Origin: Argopecten irradians
Lineage: Eukaryota; Mollusca; Bivalvia; Pectinida; Pectinidae
NCBI RefSeq assembly: GCF_041381155.1
Contig: NC_091147.1
Location: 10,252,837 to 10,316,836 of the forward strand
Length of the DNA stretch: 64,000 nt
Reading direction: 5' to 3'
Shown: positions 28,001-37,700 of the stretch, piece after piece
Layout: the number at the start of each line of letters is the position of its first letter
How positions within the stretch are numbered: the first letter of the stretch is position 1
The notes under the pieces: generated by a model
Database searches by the model: none
Seen by the model: the letters and a program-made list of their open reading frames with translations, nothing else
Told to the model about the DNA's origin: nothing
Made by a program: the position numbers and the translations under genes

Positions 28001-31000
28001 ATATATCTCATGTAAAGTGGGTTACCTTGTTGTATCATTTAGTAGCCGTCATATGGTTATTGTGGCTGGCTATATAGCCATTGTATAGCAGGTTCTGTTG
28101 GTAGCCGTCATTTGTCCCGATGGCTGGTATATAGCCGATTTACAGAAGGTTCTCCTGTAGATTGCCAGCCGTCGAATGATCAGTGTGGTAGGTTTCCTTG
28201 TAGCTTTTTAGCCTTCGTGTGGTACCCGTGGCTGTAATACGGCCGATCTAAAGAAAGTTTACTTATATAACAGCCGTCCTGTGGCACTTGGGACAGATTC
28301 TCTTGCATGAACGTTGTGTTGTCCAGATCACTGCTATAAAGCCGAAGTAGATTCTCTTGTGACGTGGCAGCCATTGTGTGGTACATTAAGCAGGTACACA
28401 TATATAGCCGATGTTTTGAAGATTCACCTATTACGTCACAGCCGCCGTTGGTTCCAGGTATGGTCCTTGTAATATATAGCCGATGGTGAGTGGAGCATTC
28501 ACCTTATTGCTCACAGCCCGCCGTTGGTCCCAAAGGTAGCTGGTATGGCGTGGTAGCCATCCATGGTCCTTGTAATATATAGCCGATGTGGGGAGCATTC
28601 ACCTTATTGCTGCACAGCCGCCGTGGGTCCCAGGTAGCTGGTATATAGCTGATGTAAAGGATTTCCTCTTCATTTTAGCAGCCGACGTATGGTAATTGTG
28701 GCTGGTATATAGACGATATACATAAAGTTCATTTTTTGCATGGCAGCCGTTGTGTTCCTATGTAAAATTGATTTACTTGTAGTTTGGAAACTATATAGTG
28801 CTCCTGCTGCTAGTACCGGATAAATAGCGGATGCTATATATTGTCTGCTCTGTGCATTGCCGATGGATTTATTCTGCACTGTCTAGTTGAAATCAAGAGG
28901 TCCACCACCGTGTCATGGTCATTTTGGTTGATTGAATTTTGAGGTTTAATGCATTTATTTCTAGGTTTGGGACCAGTGCGTCTACAATGTGCGTTACAGG
29001 TTTATTGTTTGCAGTCCTGGCGTGACATTTTGACATTTACGGTGATGCTTTTTCAAAGTTTATAAAAACTGCTTTTACCTTATACATTAAATATACGTTG
29101 GTAAACTAGTACAATGATGACATGTCATACTTACAATTTTGCAGGTCGGCAGTCGTCGCGTGGTCTTTGTGGCTGGTATACTTTTGATGTTCTTTGGATG
29201 CTTCAGTAAGATGAGTGCCTTTGTTGTGACAGTTCCGGATCCTATTATTGGTGCTGCATTCATCGTGTTATTTGGTAAAATAATAAATTTTTATGTAACG
29301 AGCATTATCAGTGGCTTTATCAGCCCATATCAGTCCGTCGCTATTTCTAACATTGCTACTGATTGGCTGATACAACAGCGTAATGATTTCGTGCAGAAAT
29401 AGTCCCTCGATTAATTTGAGATTTTGAACAGATAACAGAAGATTGAATTATAAATGTTGATTTGAATACCTATTTTGAAGTTCTGAAGTTTTAACATTAG
29501 AGTGCACTTTCATCATAACTACTTTGCTGTTTATTTAGAGTACACTGTATTATATCTCCATCATATAAACATTTATTCAGGTTTATCTATAGATATTCCA
29601 AATTATCACTAGTTAAAAATGAAAATGTTTTGTTAGATTCTTAAGTATCTATTGTCATATTTTAACCAAAAAAAACAAGGAGTTTACCTCAATATAAGTG
29701 AATGAAAAGGTTGGAAATCGGCAAATTGTCCGATGAAAATAGTTTCTTTTCGAAAACGAGCTGAGTACCAAATTAATAAATGAACCAAGATGGTTTCGGT
29801 AGATGTTGTTGATAGGTACAATAACGTTCCGACAACGTACGTGTAACTGAATATGTATATATCTACGAAAAATAAAATACAAAAGTTATTCTAAATCAAA
29901 AAGTGAATTAATAGAATATTATAAATATTAAGATAATTATTATTTATTATTGTAATTGATGGATTTTTAACATTTTTGAAAGCTTACTTTTCTGTTATAA
30001 AATCATAAAATATTGATGGTGTTTGTGTACAGCCGTGCTGACGGCCGTGGGAGGATCCAATCTACAGTACGTTGACCTGAACTCCCCTCGGAACATGATC
30101 GTGATGGGTATGGCCCTGTTTGTCGGGCTGGCCTTACCCCCGTGGCTCACAGCTAATCAGAATCTATTCCAACAACGTAAGTGACTAGTCATAAAACACT
30201 ATCATAAAATTGATATTGTATGTGGTTTTTTCCACTATGATGATTAAGGTCCACCACTTAGATCCTCAATGGAAATTGTTACCGCATTGTAAACCTTTTA
30301 TCTGTAAATGTCGATAACGTAGAGTCTGTGGTAGCTTTGATGATTCCTAATTTGCTCAATTTTGTCACGATCACATATTCCGAAATTATTTAAAAAAAAA
30401 CAATTTTCTCCGTTGTATTATTATATTTCCTGACTTTAATGTTTTAAAACGTTGCCTGTATCAAAATGCTAAACGACGACGTTAAGTATGAATGTATTCG
30501 TACACAACATGCATTGCACTACTGCTTTGGCACCGTATCTGATGATTCCGTATTTCAGTTCTTATTGATAGACTGTTATTCATCATCATTGTCTGATAGT
30601 GATGACTTGATCAGTCTTCATTAGGCTGTTATTCACCTGTTTCCCAAACAGTTCAGTTTTCAGATTATAACGCATGTTTCTCTCATACAGGTCTAGCACT
30701 AGTTTGTCCTCCATCGAAACAACCTCGAGATGAAAAGGCATCAACAAAAATCCTGTTTTCTCGATAAAACTTGAACGCCAATTTCAGAAAACATGCTGAT
30801 ATTTTAATTGTGAAGGACTCATACTCGTGGATTAATGTTAAATACATCCTTTCATGAAAATACGTTTGCACTAAATGTGTCTTGAAACTTACCTAAAATC
30901 AGAATTGCGCGATAAATGTAATAATTGCATGGAGGTATGAGGAAAGCAAATTTCATTTTGTATGTGGATAGGAAGAATAATAGAATCCTCGGCAAACCTC

Positions 31001-31931
31001 GCATTGACCAGCCAAAATCTTTCACGAGGGTTGAGATATCCCTGTCCACCTGACAGGTCCATGTAAGATTCTATTATTTTTTCTATTCACATACAAAATG
31101 GCATTTCACACAATATTACTCCTACTCCACATATTCTTATACTATAACCATATGTTGATATTTAGAGTAAACCTTTCCCCTCCTTTCAGTTGATTCTGGA
31201 TCCCGACAGGTTGTTACAGCGTTGCTAGGAAACAATATCTTTATGGCCTGTTTTACAGCAATTCTCCTGGATAACCTGATGCCAGGTAAGTTGGACACAC
31301 TCAAACATCCCTATAACTCCATAATGAGATATTTCATCTTTCTAATTAAGCACCATTGTGTATTATTCCAGAGTGGAACAATCTATATACCGGTTTTGAT
31401 ACTGAAAACTAACTAATTTTCGCTTGCGATTGATTTCGTGTATTTCACAAGCAATAAGATACAGGGTAAAAATCATCACCGCCAAATTAGTCATAGATGA
31501 ATTACATATGTACATATTTATGTAAAAGTAATTACTCTTAACCGCGGAATTCAATTGCAGTCAAAATTCGCTGGACATGAAAACTTGAAATTTGATATAA
31601 AAAGCACAACTTGTACTTTGACAAAGTTGTTGTTTACATATGTTATCGTTAGAGGCTTTAAATGATGTTTTATTTATAACCAGGCACTGTAGAGGAACGT
31701 GGTCTGGTTGCCTGGCGACAGGTGAATGAGAACGCCGGATCTGATCCAGACGATGATAACAACAATATGATGACCTTGAAAACATATGATCTTCCTTTTG
31801 GCATGGAATATTTAAGAAAATGGAAATGGACATATTATCTCCCCTTTTGTCCGACATTCCTCGGAATGGGCAAGTGTTGTTCAAAAGAGGATGATCATCA
31901 ATTATCTGCTTCAAATGGATATAAAGTATGA
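12959..31931 (+). CDS. SLC23/NAT-family nucleobase-ascorbate transporter (14-exon gene)
   Basis: This is a multi-pass plasma-membrane transporter of the SLC23 (nucleobase-ascorbate, NAT/NCS2) family, which moves ascorbate or nucleobases, in many members with Na+. Coding exons: 12959-13027, 13148-13261, 14874-15031, 19334-19431, 19799-19845, 20092-20273, 22432-22549, 24395-24551, 25271-25420, 26558-26661, 29145-29274, 30033-30176, 31190-31285, 31684-31931. They total 1,815 nt, exactly 605 codons including the TGA, and all phases agree. The product of 604 residues fits the usual 590-650 of animal SLC23 proteins. Family landmarks in order are DCPPWHTTILLGFQHYLMLL, AGKHWG, YGYEARTD, IIESIGDYYTCAR, PPPPSAVNRG, QNIGVISLTKVGSRR, PDPIIGA, LDNLMPGTVEERG and YDLPFGM. 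The signature motif begins with Gln (residue 390), not the Pro of vertebrate ascorbate carriers. An in-frame TAG at 12914-12916 supports the start. Family assignment is firm; substrate is open. Confidence 0.96.
13148..13261 (+). CDS. SLC23 exon 2
   Basis: Encodes residues 24-61. It ends in VDDCPPWHTTILLGFQ, the conserved entry into membrane segment 1 of the family. The acceptor is TTTCAACAG and the donor is CAG|GTAGGT. It is phase 0 on both sides. Confidence 0.93.
13977..14319. mobile_element. MITE, family with AAAGATGCTCCACCG ends (copy A)
   Basis: Left end AGAGATGCTCCACCG and right end in inverse (GGAGGTGGAGTATCTTTA). The interior carries CACTATGCCCTATATGGAAT and GCACCAAAAGC shared with copies B and C. 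Lies in SLC23 intron 2. Confidence 0.75.
14672..14836. mobile_element. Hairpin MITE (copy 1)
   Basis: Near-palindromic: GCATATT...GGTATTGATTGT on the left, ACGTAGCAATCGATACCTACC...ATATG on the right. Aligns throughout with 27441-27607. SLC23 intron 2, 38 bp before exon 3. Confidence 0.7.
14874..15031 (+). CDS. SLC23 exon 3
   Basis: Encodes HYLMLLSSNLATPAIF and onward to FGSR (residues 62-114), covering membrane segments 1-2. The acceptor is TTTGTTCTGTAAG and the donor is AG|GTAAGT, leaving phase 2. The 3.1-kb gap to the next coding block on its left holds a hairpin MITE and a TTAA-type MITE. Confidence 0.93.
17290..17412 (-). repeat. SINE-like repeat, minus strand
   Basis: Minus-strand text GTTCGAATCCTATGTGAGGC fits a Pol III B box, followed by ACTCCGGCTTTCTACCGCC. 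The order matches a tRNA-derived SINE type common in molluscs (memory). SLC23 intron 3. Confidence 0.65.
17551..17929. mobile_element. MITE, AAAGATGCTCCACCG family (copy B)
   Basis: Left TTAAAGATGCTCAATCGTCG and right GGCGGTGGACCATCTTTAAA in inverse; both ends abut TTAA-like sequence. Contains a poly-A run at 17701-17725. SLC23 intron 3. Confidence 0.75.
19334..19431 (+). CDS. SLC23 exon 4 (two in-frame donors)
   Basis: Encodes R-LPIVQCPAFAYVVPMLAMI and onward to the start of the first large extracellular loop. The stronger-looking donor is at 19432 (G|GTAACT). A second donor 18 nt downstream at 19450 (G|GTACGG) keeps the same phase and would insert six residues, GNSTTG, carrying an N-glycosylation sequon. 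Mammalian homologues carry sequons in this loop, so either form is plausible. Confidence 0.88.
19799..19845 (+). CDS. SLC23 exon 5
   Basis: A short exon encoding D-TQLSQDEYWKTRLNM in the first large extracellular loop. The phase-1 entry matches either donor of exon 4. The acceptor is TTTAAACAG and the donor is ATG|GTAAGG. Confidence 0.88.
20092..20273 (+). CDS. SLC23 exon 6
   Basis: Encodes LAGSGMVAAVVEILIGASG, FIGPLTVAPTIMMIGLG and GFELAGKHWGIAL. These correspond to the family's GLLG...YIGPLT and AGKHWG blocks. The acceptor is CGCTTTTTCAG and the donor is GG|GTAAGT, phase 2. Confidence 0.95.
20800..21535. repeat. 27-bp minisatellite in SLC23 intron 6
   Basis: About 27 units of 27 bp with core TTTTGAGTACGGTAGGGTTA, degenerating toward the right end. 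It has no stop in two minus-strand frames (for example repeated LKTQNNPTV), which follows from a unit length divisible by three, so these are not genes. Confidence 0.93.
21560..21665 (+). repeat. SINE-like repeat with B-box-like core
   Basis: GGGTCGTGAGTTCGAATCCC resembles a tRNA-derived promoter B box, followed by ACCACGTCCTTCAATGACCT and TGGCTGTTGATTGGACG. Abuts the end of the 27-bp array in SLC23 intron 6. Confidence 0.65.
22432..22549 (+). CDS. SLC23 exon 7
   Basis: Encodes a membrane segment (TLILIVLLSECIPKF) and a cytoplasmic loop with a CRCSRC cluster, ending EIVFHKMFS (residues 223-262). The loop is where human SLC23A1/2 carry the hydrophobic IFKMFPI junction. The donor TCG|GTGAGT is followed almost at once by a 51-bp minisatellite. 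Confidence 0.9.
22566..23850. repeat. 51-bp minisatellite in SLC23 intron 7
   Basis: About 25 units of 51 bp carrying the palindrome TGTCTAGACA and then TCTCTATTATAATGTAATGT. The block 22760-23090 is decayed and shortened, with near-perfect units on both sides. It starts about 15 bp after the exon 7 donor. Open plus-strand frames (repeated KTYCLDSLYYNVMLRLY) are a by-product of the 51-bp period. Confidence 0.93.
24395..24551 (+). CDS. SLC23 exon 8
   Basis: Encodes VIISVCVMWFLCFILTVSNA, then FPTDEKVYGYEARTD and APWFSFPYP. These match the conserved LP(T/P)D...YG..ARTD...APW..(I/V)PYP stretch before membrane segment 8. Phase 0 in, phase 1 out. Confidence 0.95.
25271..25420 (+). CDS. SLC23 exon 9 (membrane segment 8, substrate-site Glu/Asp)
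   Basis: Encodes GKFGVPVFNTAMFVGMIAG, then SIIESIGDYYTCARIAGA and PPPPSAVNRG. Glu340 and Asp344 in IESIGD align with the TM8 acidic residues that bind substrate in fungal and bacterial NAT transporters (family knowledge). Both flanking introns are phase 1. Confidence 0.96.
26205..26345. repeat. Palindromic repeat remnant
   Basis: TAGGGATATTCTACCC on the left and GGGTAGAATATCCCTA on the right, about 90 bp apart, form a hairpin. Similar in design to elements at 30955-31085 and 34395-34545. SLC23 intron 9. Confidence 0.6.
26558..26661 (+). CDS. SLC23 exon 10 (NAT signature motif)
   Basis: Encodes GILLEGVDCILAILVGSGFG, then VTSCSQNIGVISLTK. Residues 390-399 are the NAT signature QNxGxxxxTK. Vertebrate ascorbate carriers read GTGNGSTSSSPN here, whereas this protein reads GSGFGVTSCSQN. 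The acceptor is GCAAACAG and the donor is AAG|GTTTGT. Confidence 0.95.
27441..27607. mobile_element. Hairpin MITE (copy 2)
   Basis: About 165 bp, almost wholly self-complementary: GCATATTACAGAG...CCTTGCGGGTAGGTATTGAT and its inverse ATCGATACCTACCCGCAAGG...CTCTGTAATATGC. It contains a TGACGTCA palindrome. SLC23 intron 10. A remnant of the right end lies at 44478-44515. Confidence 0.82.
27990..28880. repeat. Degenerate minisatellite in SLC23 intron 10 resembling exon 11
   Basis: About a dozen imperfect units of roughly 70-80 bp, each with GGCTGGTATATAGCCGATGT and CAGCCGTCGTGTGGT. The unit closely matches the first 45 bp of exon 11 (CAGTCGTCGCGTGGTCTTTG, then TGGCTGGTATA), which starts 265 bp downstream. 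Confidence 0.8.
29145..29274 (+). CDS. SLC23 exon 11
   Basis: Encodes VGSRRVVFVAGILLMFFGCF, SKMSAFVVTVPDPIIGAAF and IVLF, matching the family's VGSRRV...GKF.ALF..(I/L)PDP(I/V)(L/I)G block. The 5' part of this exon closely resembles the minisatellite just upstream at 28.0-28.9 kb. Confidence 0.95.
30033..30176 (+). CDS. SLC23 exon 12
   Basis: Encodes AVLTAVGGSNLQYVDLNSPR, NMIVMGMALFVGLALPPWL and TANQNLFQQ, equivalent to the family's AVGLSNLQ..D.NSSRN...FG..LP stretch. Phase 1 on both sides. The acceptor is TTTGTGTACAG and the donor is C|GTAAGT. Confidence 0.95.
30955..31085. repeat. Palindromic repeat copy
   Basis: Contains CCAAAATCTTTCACGAGGGTTGAGATATCCCTGTCC and TCCATGTAAGATTCTATTA, also present at 34478-34545. 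SLC23 intron 12. Confidence 0.6.
31190..31285 (+). CDS. SLC23 exon 13
   Basis: Encodes LDSGSRQVVTALLGNNIFMA and CFTAILLDNLMPG, matching the last membrane segment and the LDNT(I/V)PG hinge. Phase 1 on both sides. The acceptor has a strong pyrimidine tract (CCCCTCCTTTCAG). Confidence 0.94.
31684..31931 (+). CDS. SLC23 exon 14 (stop codon)
   Basis: Encodes the cytoplasmic tail from GTVEERGLVAWRQ through YDLPFGMEYLRKWKW and LPFCPTFLGMG to ...ASNGYKV, ending in TGA at 31929-31931. The TVEERG and LPFGM blocks are family hallmarks. Confidence 0.95.
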
Positions 31932-32142
31932 TAATTCAACGGAAAAGACATCTATGCAACTTAAGTGCACCGTCATCTCAATCGTAACTATGTTCACGGA
32001 TTATTGGAATGCATGATAGTAATATATTTGTTTATACATTTTTACTAACTTTACATATCTTCAAATCAAGACGTGGTATTCGGAGAATTTATCAATTTTT
32101 TTGATAGCCCATTATAGGTTTTAATTAGTTTTGTAGAAGAAG

Positions 32143-32200
32143 AATAAAGACTCTCAACCCAAGTGTAGTATGTTGGCTGTGTAATGGTAAGCTGAATAAA
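32143..32200 (+). terminator. Candidate polyadenylation signals of the SLC23 gene
   Basis: Two AATAAA hexamers at 32143-32148 and 32195-32200 lie about 210-270 nt after the stop codon on the same strand, a normal distance for a short 3' UTR. No transcript evidence is available. Confidence 0.55.
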
Positions 32201-34394
32201 GGCTTTAAAACATATGTATTTCTTTGTGCTGATGCTATATTGTCACCATGACGAAAATCCACAAGTAGGAAAGCTGGCAAATATTCATAGTAAGAGCTTC
32301 ACTAGGTTATTTCAAAAGTGATGATGGCTGTTGGAACTTTACAATAAATTGTAGTTAAAACATTTATAATTGTTGGGATTCATACAATTGTTATAATATT
32401 AAGGGTATTTTTTGCATATGCAGTTGAAGTGATAATAGTGAGGGGTTTATTGAACCACAGGACCAACATTTGAAGCGATTTAAGTGAAAATTTTGAAATA
32501 TAAGAAGTTAAAGTTAACATCTCTACAAAGAGTAAGAAATGTCTATTTTCCAAATGGCCGCCAAATTGGTCATTTCTTAAGTTTCGTTTACAATTGTATA
32601 AAAATTCTAGAAACAATAGAAATTATTGACAAACGACAACTGGCTACAATGAAGACCATTATTTCTTTTTTAAATAACAAAATATTTTTAAATTATTGCT
32701 AGAACGAGACTTCCACGAGACTGAAACCTCATCAGAATAGATCCTTAAGATATTGATTTATGTAGCAATAATGGATAAAGAAAACTGAATATGTATAGAA
32801 AAGAGAAAAATCTAGAAGACGATTTTATGCTTTTAAAACTGAGTTAGTTCAAAAACCGACAGGCTAAAATATTTGCGTTGTCGTTATAAAGTTCTAGCGT
32901 TCTCCACATACAATATTGTGTATCTTAATTTAATTATTTCATAATATGTTACATATTCAAAAAAATAATATATTCTTCATAACCAAGAATAATACATCTA
33001 TGGCAAAGTCTATCATTTCTCTTCATCAAAAATAAACTTGCTTCAATGTTTTGTTTATTTTCCTAAATGGATACATGATTATATATATATATGTATATTT
33101 AGTATAATGCATACATAAACAGGGCTACATCAAGCACGGGCTACAAATAAGGGTCTCGGTCAGTATATGTAAATACATTACTGGCCTTGATGGTATCCAA
33201 TGGTGTCCATATCAGTCCATCCGGATGATTAAAAAATCTAATTATAAGTGTTTGTCTGAATACGCGTCACTGATCAAATCTGGCATTTGCGAAAGGAATC
33301 GTTATAGCAGATTTCAAGCATAACATTTTGTCTATTTTGCAGCATTGACTGACCACATACTTTCCGACAATTAAAAAATCATGAGACTCCTATGTCGACT
33401 CCAGTAAACTCCAGCTTAATTCAGGAATAAATGTCCATCTCGAAGTATATCATTAGCATGCTCATTAAACCCTTGGCACTTGCATGTCTATACAAGTCGG
33501 CATTAGTTCATATGACCGGCCGGTTATCTGTATTGACCTGTTCTCGGTTAAATGAAATGCGGTTGTCCCTGTACACAACCCTTTTTGTGTACAATTATCA
33601 TAAATCCACGTTTAACCACCCGAAGAAATAGCACACCTTCGTGGTATTGCTTATCAGTATGAAGTACCCTAACATTATTCATATCCAACTAATTATCGTC
33701 ATGGGAGAGACATTACATTATGAAGCCAATACGACTGTCTCTCCACTTAAAACATGAACTGTGTTCAAGTAGAAAGAACGTTAACTTTTAAGAATGAATT
33801 TAAAACATTATAAGGAAAGATAAATGTTTAATAAAGTACTATATCAGAGGGACAAAGGTTTTTTTTATAGTGAAACAACATTTCATTTTAAGTTGCAGGC
33901 CACCATGTGTGTATCTTGTTGTTGTAAGCTGTTTCAATTACTTAAACAACCTAAATAACACCAAGAAGAACAGGACAGATGGAGATACTATTAGCATTAC
34001 CAATTGATGACAAACGTACCTATCCGCGATACTACTAAAAACTAGGTCATGAATGAGCACAATATCTAATCAGTTACCCGTGTTAATGCAATGTCCCATT
34101 AGTGAATACTGAACTGAACAATTTCGGCAATATCCATTCATGATGTAATTTTCTCCCATACTTCACAGGGATATCCCGTGGTTGCTAGGGGGGGGGGGGG
34201 GTGTAAGACAGCTCACCGCGCTAGACAATAACGTGACGTCATCAATACATGCGGCGTAACTGCGGCGCGCATAGTAGATGACGTCATCAATTTTGAAGCA
34301 TAACGACGTTCCTGCGATCATGGCGCGATGAAAAACTGGAAATCAAGTGGTATTTCATCATTTTTTTCTACTAAGTATGGGAGAAAAAGAATCA
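32201..34394. other. Intergenic DNA between convergent genes
   Basis: AT-rich DNA between the SLC23 3' end and the SEA gene 3' end. Holds short TA repeats near 33082 and a G-run near 34190. Short open frames at 32380-32702 and 33431-33631 have no coding features. Nothing else recognised. Confidence 0.5.
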
Positions 34395-34545
34395 AACATG
34401 GGTCTGTGAAGTAGACAGGGATATCTCAACCCCCGTGAAAAATATGGCCGTCAACTCTCGGCAAGCCTCGGGTTGACCGGCCAAAATCTTTCACTCGGGT
34501 TGAGATATCCCTATCCACTTCACAGACCCATGTAAGATTCTATTA
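34395..34545. repeat. Palindromic repeat copy (best preserved)
   Basis: GGGTCTGTGAAGTAGACAGG...GATATCTCAACCC is matched in inverse by GGGTTGAGATATCCCTATCC...CTTCACAGACCC, about 40-60 bp arms. Preceded by a G-run at 34188-34201 and two TGACGTCATCAAT copies at 34233 and 34279. Confidence 0.72.
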
Positions 34546-34738
34546 ATACAAGACTCGGGTGCAACATGGACAACGACAACAAACCACATTACTCAGTTAA
34601 TAGGTGGCTTTATACAAGGTTTAATCTTAGATGTAAATACTTGGCGATTGTAATTCACATCAAAAGTAATCAACTATTTCAAGGAGAGTATGTAATTTAA
34701 AAAAGGGTTTTCCCATCTGGAAATCTTAAAGAGTGAGT

Positions 34739-34744
34739 TTTATT
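34739..34744 (-). terminator. Candidate polyadenylation signal of the SEA gene
   Basis: AATAAA on the minus strand about 430 nt past the -1 frame stop and about 900 nt past the zero-frame stop. It is the nearest hexamer I noticed downstream. Confidence 0.4.
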
Positions 34745-37700
34745 GTAACAGCTGCCCAAATAAATAGATAATGGGTCACCTCCCCTGATATGTAAACAAC
34801 GATGTTTCGATCATTGTTTTCGGTTTTTGTAGTCACTTGGTTCTCAGCATATGGAAGATTTGAATCTGAAATAGGAGTGGTCGGAGGAGTGTTGTTTTAA
34901 GTGGCAGTGGTAGTTGGAGTTGTTGGCGAAGTTGTGTTTGTCAATAATAGCGTCGGTCGAGTTTTGGTTGAGTTTTGATTGATGGGGAATGTTTCGTAAA
35001 AGTAGTTTCTGAAACGAAAGATATCGGTAGAGTGTTATTTGATTATTAGTATTCGGCGACTGAGTGGCTGCTGTTGTTGGAAAAGTCGTAGTAGTATTTT
35101 TTTGAGTGATCGACGCAGTTCCAAGTTTCCTTGGAGAGATCAGCGGGGCAGTGTTAAGTTTTCGAGTTATGGCAGTATGGTGGCTTCTGTGGAATAGGTC
35201 AAAGGTGTGGTGTTTCGTTTTGGAGTGGTTGGTTGTATGGTGGTAGTTGTGGTAGTTGTGGAAGAGGTTGGAAGGATGGTTTTCCGTTTTGGAGTGGTTT
35301 GCTTTATGGCAGTCGTAGTAGAAGAGGTTGGAGAAGTGGTGTTCCATTTTGGAGTAGTTGGCAGTACGGTGGTTGTTATAGAAGAGACCGGAGGAGTTGT
35401 TTTCCTTTTTGGAGAGGTTTGCTTTATGGCGGTCCTAGTGGAAGAGGTAGTTTGCAATATGGTAGTTGTTGTGGAAGTGGTAGGATGAGTGGTGTTTCGT
35501 TTTGGAGTGGTTGGTTGCGTGGTAGCAATTGATGAGGTTGGAGAAGTGATGTTCCTTTTTGGAGTGGTTTGCCGCATGGCGGTCGTAGTGGAAGAGGTCG
35601 GAGGAATGGTGTTTCGTTTTGGAGTGTTTTCCTTTATGGCGGTCAACGTGGAAGAGGTCGGGGGAGCGGTGTTCCTATTTGGAGTGGTTGACCGAATGTT
35701 TGTCGCTTGAGTGGCTGCACTAAGACTTTGTTGTTTAAACCATACTGGTAGATAGACAATACAGAGAATGTAGACGGGATGAAGTATAATCCCTCTCTCT
35801 GTACAGCACTGGTTGTATTGCCCAGAACCTGTGCGATGGCCACCTCAAATGTTTCCTCAGTTACACCTGTCAGATCTCCCATCATGGTTATAGTGAAGAC
35901 TACCACGATACTACCCGCCCTGCAACAAACGAATAGCAGTGGATAAACAGCGTCCTACCAACTTAACATATTACATATTATATATTATACGTTATATCAT
36001 GTCACAAGTTATCTGCAGGTAGCCGATAAATCCTGTAGCGTAATATAATTGTAAACAATCTGATCTGATAATTTAAAACAAAATCTCCTTCGACGTTTGA
36101 TGTTATGAATGAAAGATTATCGTCTATAAGTTAAATGTGTTCTCTGTTATTTACATGTGGTCAGTACGTACCGTAATCTCTTGACTCGGCATACAGGACT
36201 CCTGTCTTTCACAGGCCCTTTTGTGCTCTTGAAAATAGTAATCATCTGAAAGAAGAGAATACACCATATATATTGTTATATAAAATTATATTTTGAAATA
36301 TTTCTATACGTATTCTCCTTATCTCTAGATTTTTAACGAAAATGGAAACAATATAATATTTTCCTGTATGGAGACTTTTTGAAACGCGGAGATTGCATAT
36401 CTGTGATTCTATAAGGTTCAGTAATAATCAAAACGCACAATATATAGGTTTGCAGTGAAACGTGTATTCGCTATTAAGGTACACAATATATTAATACGAG
36501 TAGGTATTAAAAGTCCCAAATTAATAATAGATAGTCTACTCCTTAGCATACTTTCTATAGAGTAATTTAATTTTGGAAGGAATATCTTCATTGTGTTTGA
36601 ATTTTATGCTATCATTTCATAACGTAACAGTGATGTCGCCATTTGTAATATTGCATCTGAAATAAGGATATTCACTAGAATGATAAAGATTAAGTTGATT
36701 TTACGTAATGAAGTGGTGTCATTAAAGACCACTTTTAGTTTATCCAGAGTGTACTCTGATATGTGTGGTTAGACGTCATAACACAAACGTCATTAAAGTA
36801 ATTCCGTAGGTTATTGTATTTCTAAATTGACTATAATGTTAATATTACTGATCATCAACGAAACATACTTTCGACAAGATTCAAATCTCTAACCTTCGGA
36901 TCAACAACAAATATTGTATTATGATAAATTGTGTCGGCACCAGTGGCAAATGAAGACAATTATATGACTGGTACACAACTGCGACAATCCCATGTCCTCA
37001 AATAGACGCATGGATTGGACTTATTGAAAACATAGCCAGTGTTACACTATGGTGTTATTTTTCAGCCATTGTGTTATTTTAAGTCTGGTTAGCGTGTCGA
37101 TGAGATGACTTGTTATGGCTAGTTGAGCTATTTATGTTGGTACTTCCACTTGCATCATGGAAAGTCGACTTATCCAATTACGATGAAATCCTCGAGAGCC
37201 AATCTTGATAATATAAATCGAATTCAAAAATAATTATGTCAGAAGTCGTATCATATTTCGTCTTACCGACATAAATATCTCAACTAGTCATGATCCTGTT
37301 AGTACCCGACAGGTCGACATACTACACATGGAATATTTATTCACGTGAATTTCATGTGAAGGCCCTTTCACGTGAAATTCACATGTTTCTTTCATGTGAA
37401 TCTTATGTTACCGTAACGCGACATGAAATAACATGGCGGCACAAATATACTACCATATCAGACAGAAAAGACAATAAATATATAGCGGATTATCAATGTA
37501 TAAAATATGACATATCTATACTATTTATTTTCATTGTACAAAGTTAATAGGTTTATCGCATTGATTTATGACACAATTTTAAATCAATATACGACTGTGA
37601 TGTGAAAACGCATTAAGACCTGCATGGAACTGATGTAAGCAGCTAGACGCGAGATTTGTCTGATCATAACGCGTATATTCTTCCACAATAACAATTACAT

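Noticed and set aside
34844..35347. Minus-strand His/Asn/Thr-rich 167-codon frame
   Set aside because: A third frame of the same low-complexity repeat extending into AT-rich 3' sequence; composition is that of an out-of-frame reading.
35207..35710. Plus-strand Val/Gly-rich frames opposite the SEA gene
   Set aside because: They are antisense shadows of the Thr/Pro-coding tandem repeat and lack any domain or splice support.
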